64,000 nucleotides of DNA from the NCBI RefSeq assembly GCF_019857225.1, contig NZ_JAFJSY010000006.1, positions 244,398-308,397 on the forward strand. The letters run 5' to 3'. A program made the translations under genes and the position numbers. The stretch comes from Streptomyces plumbidurans (lineage in GTDB: Bacteria; Actinomycetota; Actinomycetes; Streptomycetales; Streptomycetaceae). This document shows positions 42,562 through 49,043 of this stretch, one piece after another. How positions within the stretch are numbered: the stretch's first letter is position 1; the number at the start of each line of letters is the position of its first letter. The notes under the pieces were generated by a model. That model was not told the origin of the DNA and did not search any database. It was given only the letters and a program-made list of their open reading frames with translations.

Positions 42562-42884
42562 CTCCGCGCACGCGATCGGCCTCCGTGCACGCGGTCTGAC
42601 TCCGTGCACGCGATCGGCCTCCGTGCACGCGATCGGCCTCCGCGCACGCGATCCGACTCCGTGCACGCGTTCCGCCTCTCCGCACGCGATCGGCCTCTGC
42701 GCACGCGGTCCGACTCCGTGCACGCGATCGGCCTCTGCGCACGCGGTCCGACTCCGTGCACGCGATCGGCGTCCGTGCACGCGGTCCGACTCCGTGCACG
42801 CGATCGGCGTCCGTGCACGCGGTCCGACTCCGTGCACGCGATCGGCCTCCGCGCACGCGGTCTGACTCCGCGCACGCGATCCGA
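42562..42884. repeat. 19-bp tandem repeat array, 17 copies
   Basis: Seventeen head-to-tail units of consensus CTCCGTGCACGCGATCGGC occur without gaps; an 18th, decayed unit runs to 42903. Two variants, ending GATCGGC and GGTCCGA/GGTCTGA, alternate in much of the array (42695-42865), giving a 38-bp higher-order period. Most units contain the 8-bp palindrome CGTGCACG. The array fills the 364-bp gap 42547-42910 between the convergent MFS and cNMP-domain genes. Since 19 is not a multiple of 3 the open frames through it have a 19-residue period and are artefacts. No T-rich terminator is seen. Confidence 0.95.
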
Positions 42885-42910
42885 CTCGCCCGCAGGCGTC
42901 GCACGCGTCC

Positions 42911-43363
42911 CTACAGAGTGCTGCGCCCCCGGCTCGCGTGTTCCATGAGCTTGCCGCGGGTGGTCTCCAGGCGGTGCGCGAGGATCTCGGCGACGCTGCG
43001 CACCAGCGACAGACCCAGCTGGGTGTCCTCCTCGCACAGCCGCAGCACGGCCGCGGCGTCGAACTCGTAGGCCCGTACGGGGCTGAAGGCCTCCGCGCCG
43101 AAGTCCCACTCGTGCGGCGGGAACAGCCAGGACCAGCCCAGCAGATCGCCCGCGCCGAGGCTGGCGACGGTCACCCGCTGCAGCGAGTTGACCTGCTGGC
43201 TGAGGGAGACGGCGCCCGAGCGGATGACCCAGAAGCGGTCGGCCCTGCCTCCCGCCTCGAAGATCCTGGTGTCCTCGGGGAAGGAGACCTCGTGCGCGAG
43301 CGTCATCAGGCTCTGGCGCTGGGGCGGGGGGAGGGCGGTCAGCAGTTTGATCGCTTTGGTCAT
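42911..43363 (-). CDS. Cyclic nucleotide-binding domain protein (Crp-like, no HTH)
   Basis: This 150-aa protein is a single cNMP-binding fold: FEAGGRADRFWVIRSGAVSLSQ, ASLGAGDLLGWSWLFPPHEWDFGAEAF. The arginine-containing phosphate-binding cassette of true cAMP binders is not evident, and there is no DNA-binding domain. It may be a small sensor or partner protein. ATG 43363 has GAGGAG 9 nt upstream; longer starts at 43414 and 43441 lack an RBS. The 19-bp array lies immediately after its stop. Confidence 0.82.
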   Translation of the reverse strand: MTKAIKLLTALPPPQRQSLMTLAHEVSFPEDTRIFEAGGRADRFWVIRSGAVSLSQQVNSLQRVTVASLGAGDLLGWSWLFPPHEWDFGAEAFSPVRAYEFDAAAVLRLCEEDTQLGLSLVRSVAEILAHRLETTRGKLMEHASRGRSTL

Positions 43364-43520
43364 GACGCGGGGCTCCTCGCCGACGATCGGTTGCGGTGCT
43401 TTCCCTACGCCCATTTCAGCCGCTGTCCAGGCCCCGGGCACCTCGGCGGACGGCAGTTCCCGCGGAAAACGTCCGTGAAACTCCGGAACACGCGGCCAGG
43501 TGCCCGATGGGCATGAAAAA

Positions 43521-43552
43521 GCCCTGGCTGGACGGGGGAGACCAGCCAGGGC
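43521..43552 (-). terminator. Rho-independent terminator after the decarboxylase gene
   Basis: Perfect 11-bp arms GCCCTGGCTGG (43521-43531) and its complement (43542-43552) with a 10-nt loop are followed on the minus strand by a run of five T (complement of 43516-43520). This is the only classical T-tailed terminator I see in the window. Confidence 0.9.
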
Positions 43553-43635
43553 CGTTGGCGGTGGCGTCGGAGGACGTTACGGTCGACTCCGTCACCACGT
43601 ATGGATGAACGCTAAACCATCAACCTGACTTTTGG

Positions 43636-43654
43636 GTAACCGGAAGCCGGTTAC
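43636..43654. repeat. 8-bp perfect dyad downstream of decarboxylase gene
   Basis: GTAACCGG-AAG-CCGGTTAC lies 11 nt after the decarboxylase stop and about 85 nt before the terminator. As RNA it would fold into a tight 3-nt-loop hairpin, and it may protect the mRNA 3' end. The rest of the 43364-43664 gap holds the cNMP-gene promoter region and nothing else recognised. Confidence 0.5.
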
Positions 43655-43664
43655 GTGACCTGTT

Positions 43665-45152
43665 TCACTTTGCGGCCCCTTGATCGGACGCCGTCACCCT
43701 GATCGTGGCGAGCTTCGGATCGGTCGGATCGGGCAGGTTCATGCCCGCGTCCAGGCCGGTGCGCAGATACCGCAGCACCGGGGTGGTGAGCCGTTCGCCC
43801 GGCAGGACGGCCGGGATCCCGGGTGGATACGGCGTGATCATCTCCGCCGCGACCCGACCGGAGGCCTCCTCGACAGGCACGTCCTCGGTGGGGCCGAAGA
43901 AGGCGTCCCGGGGGAGCAGGGCCTGTTTCATGCGCAGCTCGGTCGGCGACGGTACGTCGACCCGCGGGCCGGACGCGAGCTCAGGCGCGGCCTGAGCCAG
44001 ATCCTTGAGTGCGTCGAGCAGTTCACCGGCCGTGCTGCTGTCGTCGGCGTGCGTGATCTGCGCGCCGATGCGGCGGTGGTCGACGATGTGGGCGTCCACG
44101 GCCCGGTTGTCCCGCAGCCAGTCCGCGGCCCGGAACCCCGTGATGCCGAGCCCGGCGATGTCAATGATGACCGGCAGCGGGTCGAAGTCGTCGGCCAGGC
44201 CCTGGCCGACGAAGTCGTCACGGTCGTAGACATGCATCCCGTCGATCTCCTCGATCGAGGCCCGGACCCCGGCCGCGAGGTCCAGTGCGGCGCCCATGAG
44301 TTCCCGCCCGTGCAGGGCCATCTGGCGACGCCAGCCGTCCATCCCGGCGTGGATCAGCACAGACGGGCTGGTGGTGCCCAGCAGGTCCGCCCGCGTCTTC
44401 AGCATATCGGCCGGCACGAGATCCCCGCGCCGGTGGAAGACGGAACCCTGCTCCAGTCCACTGCCCATCTTGTGGATGCTCGTCACGCAGACGTCGGCGC
44501 CCGCGTCCATCGCCCAGCTCGGCAGATCGGGGTGGAACGGCAGATGGGCACCCCAGGCCTCGTCCACCACCAGGGGGCGCGAGCGCCGGTGGCAGACCTC
44601 GGCGATCGCCTCCAGTGCCGCGCAGGCGCCGTACGGCGTCGGGCTGGTGACCAGCGCGCCCTTCGCGTCGGGATGGGCGTCGAAGGCCGCCTCGAAGGCC
44701 TCGGGGGAGGGAGGGTGGGCGATATGGCGTTGCGCGTCCCAGCGCGGCTCGACCCAGACCGGCTCGATACCGGCCAGGATCAACCCCGACACGACCGACT
44801 TGTGGGCGTCCCGCCCGATCAGCAGCTTCTCGTGCGGCCCCGCGACGGACAGCATGGCCGCCTTGACGGACAGCGAGCTGCCGCACGTGGTGAAGAACGT
44901 GTCCTCGGCGTGCACCGCGTCGGCCATCAGCTCCTCGGCACGGTCCAGCACCCGGCCCCGGGTGAGCCGGTCGTCCAGTCCGCCCGACGCCAGCACGTCC
45001 CCGAGGAAGACCGCGTCACCGAGCACCTCGCGCACGGCCGGGTCGGCGCCGCGTGCCTGTTTGTGGCCCGGCGGCGTGAACGCTAGCCGCTCGCGGCGGT
45101 GGTACTCGACGAGGGCCTCCAATACGGGCGCACGGTTGTGATCTGTCACCAT
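43665..45152 (-). CDS. Orn/Lys/Arg decarboxylase family protein
   Basis: This 495-aa fold-type I PLP enzyme has TPPGHKQG-like start (TPPGHKQARG), the PLP-phosphate loop TCGSSLSVKAAML, the aspartate in VVDEAWGAH, the Schiff-base lysine in SIHKMGSGLEQGS, and the C-terminal subdomain with PYPPGIP. It should decarboxylate ornithine, lysine or arginine, feeding polyamine synthesis or acid resistance. It lacks the N-terminal wing domain of the large enterobacterial enzymes, as in Gram-positive SpeA/Cad types. A saccharopine-dehydrogenase-like gene and a LysE-type exporter are within 8 kb. Confidence 0.9.
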   Translation of the reverse strand: MVTDHNRAPVLEALVEYHRRERLAFTPPGHKQARGADPAVREVLGDAVFLGDVLASGGLDDRLTRGRVLDRAEELMADAVHAEDTFFTTCGSSLSVKAAMLSVAGPHEKLLIGRDAHKSVVSGLILAGIEPVWVEPRWDAQRHIAHPPSPEAFEAAFDAHPDAKGALVTSPTPYGACAALEAIAEVCHRRSRPLVVDEAWGAHLPFHPDLPSWAMDAGADVCVTSIHKMGSGLEQGSVFHRRGDLVPADMLKTRADLLGTTSPSVLIHAGMDGWRRQMALHGRELMGAALDLAAGVRASIEEIDGMHVYDRDDFVGQGLADDFDPLPVIIDIAGLGITGFRAADWLRDNRAVDAHIVDHRRIGAQITHADDSSTAGELLDALKDLAQAAPELASGPRVDVPSPTELRMKQALLPRDAFFGPTEDVPVEEASGRVAAEMITPYPPGIPAVLPGERLTTPVLRYLRTGLDAGMNLPDPTDPKLATIRVTASDQGAAK

Positions 45153-45204
45153 GCGCACCCGGGTTCCCGCCCGGGGGAGAGCCAATCGGCGACCCGGCCG
45201 GACG

Positions 45205-45426
45205 TCAGTCCTGTGCGGCGGATGCGCCCGGTGTCACGATCTCGTCCAGCACCCTGAGGACCGCTTCGTAGGCGACGGTGCGCACGGCGGCCTCGCGAGC
45301 CGCCTCCGGGTCGGTCGCGCGCAGGCCCTCGCCGCGTGCCCGCCATGTCTGCTCCTCCTGCCGGGCACAGTCGCGTGCGCGCTGGATGCGCCGAAGCAGC
45401 TCGTCCGAGTCCACGACATCCGTCAT
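45205..45426 (-). CDS. Small hypothetical protein
   Basis: This 73-aa, highly charged helical protein (MTDVVDSDELLRRIQRARDC start; Arg/Glu-rich) resembles no domain I know. TAGGCGA precedes ATG 45426 at a good distance, and codon use follows the G/C third-position bias, so it looks genuine. It is 52 nt upstream of the decarboxylase start and may be co-transcribed with it. Confidence 0.6.
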   Translation of the reverse strand: MTDVVDSDELLRRIQRARDCARQEEQTWRARGEGLRATDPEAAREAAVRTVAYEAVLRVLDEIVTPGASAAQD

Positions 45427-45690
45427 GAGGTTCGCCTACCCGCGTTGTGCGACGTGATGGGCGCCAGTTTGCGTATGCGGTGGGAGGTTTGGCAGAGCCG
45501 GTGCAGGTGAGCCGAACAATGAAGCCCGCGGTGCTCGCGCGGCGTTCGTCACAACGACCGCGAACGAGCGGGGGATTCGCGTGTCCGTGAGGTCGACGCC
45601 CGGACACGAAGGCCGCGGGCGGGACCGGATCCGGCTTCGCTTGCCCCGCATGAGGAAGCCGGCTCACCAGCGAAGACAGGGAGCCAGGCG

Positions 45691-46134
45691 ATGTGCGAGG
45701 AGCACGGAACCGAATCCACCCTCGGGCGACCGGGCGCGCGGCGGACCGTCCCGTCGGTGGCGTGCAATCCTGCCGACGCGCGAAGGGCGGTCGAGCGAGC
45801 GGTCAGCGAACGCTGCCGGACCACCCGCACCCGTTGCGATCCGGACGCTCTCGACGACGCCATGCTCGTTGTCTCCGAGCTGACGACCAACGCGATCCTG
45901 CACGGCGGCGGCGTCACCGACCTCCGCGTCGACGTCCTCGGCAGCGGCGTGCGTGTCTCGGTGTGCGACCGCAGCGACCGGCTGCCCGTGGCCAGGGATG
46001 CCCTGGACCTGAGGCGACGTCAGCGGATGGGCGGACACGGCTGGCCCATCGTGTGCCGGCTGGCCCGCGACGTCCGCGTGACCGGGCTGCCCTCGGGCGG
46101 CAAGTGCATCACCGCCGTGATCGCTCTGCACTGA
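45691..46134 (+). CDS. RsbW-like ATP-binding protein (anti-sigma kinase type)
   Basis: This 147-aa protein is a HATPase_c_2/RsbW-like GHKL domain: VVSELTTNAILHGGG (N box), RVSVCDRSDRLP (G1) and GHGWPIVCRLARDV (G2). The N-terminal 25 residues carry a CEEHG Cys/His segment of uncertain role. Such proteins in Streptomyces bind sigma factors of the SigB type or phosphorylate STAS antagonists. A SigB-type sigma gene follows 180 bp downstream in the same direction. The 264-bp gap upstream (45427-45690) shows only a CGTTCG-N12-CGAACG dyad. Confidence 0.85.
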   Translation: MCEEHGTESTLGRPGARRTVPSVACNPADARRAVERAVSERCRTTRTRCDPDALDDAMLVVSELTTNAILHGGGVTDLRVDVLGSGVRVSVCDRSDRLPVARDALDLRRRQRMGGHGWPIVCRLARDVRVTGLPSGGKCITAVIALH

Positions 46135-46314
46135 CTGTTCCATGCCATTTCGGCATATGTGTTTGGCACCGCGGGGTGAGGGCATACGGAGGTTCGTGCT
46201 TCGGACCGGAGGCGCGCCAGCGGGAGCGGTACTGCTGCCCTGGGCCTTTGTCGGTCCTGGCGTCCTCCCTCCCGCGGTAAGTCCCTGACCCCCCTCGTTC
46301 AGGAGCGATTCCGC

Positions 46315-47166
46315 ATGCTCATCGACACGTCGGCAAGCACCCCCGGCACGCAGGCCCGCACGGCGACCCACAAGGGGCGGCGGCACGACGACGCACCGGA
46401 CACGGCCCAGCTCTTCGCCCGTCTCGCCACACTGGAGAACGGTCCCGAGCGGGACGCGGTGCGAGACGAACTCACCAGGGCCTGGCTGCCCATGGCCCAC
46501 CGGATCGCCGGCCGCTTCCGCGACCGCGGCGAGTCCCTGGAAGACCTGCGGCAGGTCGCCGCACTCGGCCTGGTCAAGGCGATAGACCGGTTCGACCCCG
46601 AGCGGGGAGCCTTCGAGAGCTACGCCGTGCCCACCGTCACCGGCGAGATCAAGCGGCACTTCCGCGACCGGATGTGGGCCCTGAGGGTGCCCCGCCGGGT
46701 GCAGGAACTGCGCAACAAAGTACGGGTGGCCCGCCGCGAGCTCATCCAGACCCCGGGCGCCCCCGAGCCCACCCCCGCCGACCTGGCCGCCCACACCGGG
46801 CTCACCGTGGACGAGGTGAACGCCGGCCTGGAGGCGCTCGAAAGCTACAGCACCCTCTCGCTGGACGCCGAACTCTCCCGCGAGGACGACGGCTACAGCC
46901 TCGCGGACACGCTCGGCGCGTCGGACGTCTCGTACGACACCGTGATCGACCGCGAGTCCGCCAAGGAAGGCCTGCGGCACCTGCCCGAACGCGAACGGGC
47001 GATTCTCTACATGCGCTACTTCGAGGACATGACGCAGAGCCGGATCGCCGACCGGCTCGGCATCTCCCAGATGCATGTCTCCCGGCTCATCAGCCGCAGC
47101 TGCGCCCGAGTGCGCGCCGAGGCACTGGGACAGCGCAGCCGGCGCGCACGGACCACCGAGGCGTGA
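46315..47166 (+). CDS. SigB/SigF-type stress sigma factor
   Basis: This 283-aa sigma-70 group 3 protein has region 2 (LEDLRQVAALGLVKAIDRFDPERG, FESYAVPTVTGEIKRHFRD), region 3 (ELIQTPGAPEPTPADLAAHTGLTVDEV) and region 4 (LPERERAILYMRYFEDMTQSRIADRLGISQMHVSRLISR). These match the Streptomyces SigB/F/G/H/I/K/L/M/N set controlled by RsbW-type anti-sigma factors. CAGGAG precedes ATG 46315 by 9 nt. Upstream, GTTTG (46161-46165) and GGCATAC (46181-46187), 15 nt apart, loosely fit the GTTT-N14-16-GGGTAY promoter of this class, so autoregulation is possible. Confidence 0.93.
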   Translation: MLIDTSASTPGTQARTATHKGRRHDDAPDTAQLFARLATLENGPERDAVRDELTRAWLPMAHRIAGRFRDRGESLEDLRQVAALGLVKAIDRFDPERGAFESYAVPTVTGEIKRHFRDRMWALRVPRRVQELRNKVRVARRELIQTPGAPEPTPADLAAHTGLTVDEVNAGLEALESYSTLSLDAELSREDDGYSLADTLGASDVSYDTVIDRESAKEGLRHLPERERAILYMRYFEDMTQSRIADRLGISQMHVSRLISRSCARVRAEALGQRSRRARTTEA

Positions 47167-47197
47167 GCCACCCCGACCGAAACAGGAGGACCGGACG

Positions 47198-47434
47198 ATG
47201 CTGATGCCTCATCCCGCCGTCCTGCGCAGACTCGTCGAGGAGTACGAGTCGGCACGGGCCGAGGACGCCGAGACGGGAGCGGGCCGGGCGAGCCCGCGGG
47301 CACAGGACCTCGCCTACACGCTGTGCGTGTCGACCGGCACGCGCGATGTGCGGCAGGCGCTGGAGATCGCACACGGAATGCTGGCGGCCACGTCCGAGGC
47401 GCCGGCGGAGGCGAGGCACCTCGGAGTTCCGTGA
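47198..47434 (+). CDS. DUF5133 family small protein
   Basis: This 78-aa protein has the start MLMPHPAVLRRLVEEYE and the DLAYTLCVSTGTRDV core typical of the Streptomyces-specific DUF5133 family. Its function is unknown; members often sit beside stress or sigma genes, as here, 31 nt after the sigma factor stop. ACAGGAGG gives a strong RBS. The next element is a 29-bp perfect hairpin that should end the sigma-DUF5133 transcript. Confidence 0.85.
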   Translation: MLMPHPAVLRRLVEEYESARAEDAETGAGRASPRAQDLAYTLCVSTGTRDVRQALEIAHGMLAATSEAPAEARHLGVP

Positions 47435-47439
47435 CCGGG

Positions 47440-47501
47440 CAGGGCGGCGGCGCGGCGGACCCCGGCACGTGGGTGCCGGGGTCCGCCGCGCCGCCGCCCT
47501 G
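47440..47501 (+). terminator. Exceptionally long perfect hairpin (29-bp arms)
   Basis: Arms 47440-47468 and 47473-47501 are exact reverse complements, with loop GTGG, starting 6 nt after the DUF5133 stop. The stem is almost all G/C. There is no T-run, but the strength leaves little doubt about transcription termination or RNA protection. It could act in both directions. Confidence 0.92.
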
Positions 47502-47636
47502 ATCACGAAGAAACACACGGGCGGACACGTCACGCGGTGGACCGCCGTTTGCGGGGCACGAGTATGCGCAGGACATGACGGCACTCCGGAGTGCTCGGCT
47601 GACGGCCGGACGCATCCGGACAGGGGGAGGACGCAC

Positions 47637-48476
47637 ATGAACGCGAGTGCCATGGCGCGGACCAGCGGGCTCGAAGCGAAGAGGGCCGCACGCGGCTCGG
47701 TGACGGAGGGCGCCGCCCGGGCGGGGCTCACCGCACGTGGCGCCATCTACCTGGTGGTCGGCGTCCTCGCCCTGCAGATCGCCTTCGGCGATACCGGCAA
47801 GCAGGCCGACCAGGGCGGTGCCATCGACACCCTCGCCCGCCAGCCGCTCGGCGCCGTGCTGCTGTGGGCCCTGGGCCTCGGGATCGCCGGCATGGCGGTG
47901 TGGCGGCTGTCCGAGGCCGTCTTCGGCTCGGTCGGGTCCGACGGCCGTACGGCCCGCAAGCGGCTGTTCGCGGCCGCCCGCTGCGTCTTCTACGTGGTGG
48001 TCGCCTACTCCGTGCTGACGTTCGCGGCCGCCCCGCACGGTGGCGGCACCGGATCCAGCGACCAGCGGTCCCGCGACATCACGGCACGGGCCCTGGGCCT
48101 GCCCGCCGGCCAGTGGCTCGTGGGCACGGCCGGAGCCGGCATCGTCGTGGCCGGCGTATGGATCGCCGTAGGCGCGATACGCCGCTCCTATCGCGACGAA
48201 CTCAAGCTCGGCCAGATGTCCCGGTGGTCCCGGCGGCTGGTGGACGTCACCGGGGTGGGCGGCGGAGTGGCACGCGGGCTGGTGTTCACCGCAGCGGGGG
48301 CCTTCGCCGTGCGTGCCGCCGTCGACTACGAGCCGAACCGGGCCAAGGGCATGGACGACACCCTGCGCTCGTTCGCGCACACCCCGCTCGGCCCGGCGCT
48401 GCTGGCCTGCGTGGCGGCCGGACTCGTCCTGTTCGGGCTGTTCTCGTTCTCCATGGCGCGCTGGCGCCGGGTCTGA
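47637..48476 (+). CDS. DUF1206 family membrane protein
   Basis: This 279-aa protein has three DUF1206 repeats, each a pair of hydrophobic helices, six in all (ARGAIYLVVGVLALQIAFG, ARCVFYVVVAYSVLTF, ARGLVFTAAGAFAVRAAV). Function is unknown. GGGGGAGG precedes ATG 47637. It is preceded by the long hairpin and so has its own promoter; the 135 bp between show no clear -10. Confidence 0.88.
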   Translation: MNASAMARTSGLEAKRAARGSVTEGAARAGLTARGAIYLVVGVLALQIAFGDTGKQADQGGAIDTLARQPLGAVLLWALGLGIAGMAVWRLSEAVFGSVGSDGRTARKRLFAAARCVFYVVVAYSVLTFAAAPHGGGTGSSDQRSRDITARALGLPAGQWLVGTAGAGIVVAGVWIAVGAIRRSYRDELKLGQMSRWSRRLVDVTGVGGGVARGLVFTAAGAFAVRAAVDYEPNRAKGMDDTLRSFAHTPLGPALLACVAAGLVLFGLFSFSMARWRRV

Positions 48477-48548
48477 TGTGTCCGGCCATCGCGCCCGATC
48501 CGCACGGGGACCGTGTCTGACTTACGCAGGATTGGGCACACGGTCCGG

Positions 48549-48977
48549 ATGAACGAATCCGAGTTTCCACCGGACCGGCCCGTCGACCTCTACCTAGGTC
48601 TCCTGCGCGCCCGGATGGACACGGAGGACTACCGCCAGCTGCTCGGCGTGGTCGAGCCGGTCCTGCGCGCGCTGGAGGAACAGCGGCTGCCCGCCGTGGA
48701 CTTTTCGCTGGAGGGCGACCAGGGGGACGGACTGTCCCAGGAGGTCCGCGACGAAGCCGCCCTGGTCATCGCCGCCGCGGTCACCGGCCGACTGGACAAC
48801 GAGGTCGTCGAGATCGACCTCGGGGACAATGGTCCGGTCCGGGTGATCACCGACGCGGACACCGCCTCCGACCCCGACCGGCTGGGCGAGATCGCCGACT
48901 ACATCCGGGCCCGGCACCACCAGGACGAGGAGCTGCGTGGCATCGCCGAGGCCAGCGGACTGCCGACCGACTTCTGA
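48549..48977 (+). CDS. Hypothetical acidic protein
   Basis: This 142-aa protein is strongly acidic (many Asp/Glu) with no membrane segment. I do not recognise a domain. ATG 48549 is used; an in-frame GTG at 48513, with GGGGACC upstream, would add 12 residues and one TTA codon (48522-48524 region), which would make it bldA-dependent. It is convergent with the FUSC gene, 66 bp away. Confidence 0.6.
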   Translation: MNESEFPPDRPVDLYLGLLRARMDTEDYRQLLGVVEPVLRALEEQRLPAVDFSLEGDQGDGLSQEVRDEAALVIAAAVTGRLDNEVVEIDLGDNGPVRVITDADTASDPDRLGEIADYIRARHHQDEELRGIAEASGLPTDF

Positions 48978-49043
48978 ACCCGGCAGGCGCACACCGGGCG
49001 GGGACGGCCACCGCATGAGCGTTGGTAACCGATTGGGCGTCGG

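Noticed and set aside
40897..42837. 646-aa minus-strand frame containing 19-residue peptide repeats
   Set aside because: The peptide repeats are only the translation of the 19-bp DNA array, and the remainder is antisense to the MFS gene.
42562..42884. CRISPR array
   Set aside because: Units are contiguous 19-mers without unique spacers, the repeats are too short, and no cas gene is present. The same reasoning excludes the 13-, 17- and 33-bp arrays.
42911..43363. Family 2 encapsulin shell or cargo relationship of the cNMP-domain protein and the prenyl synthase
   Set aside because: The cNMP protein is a lone domain of 150 residues without a phage-capsid fold, and it is 40 kb from the prenyl synthase.
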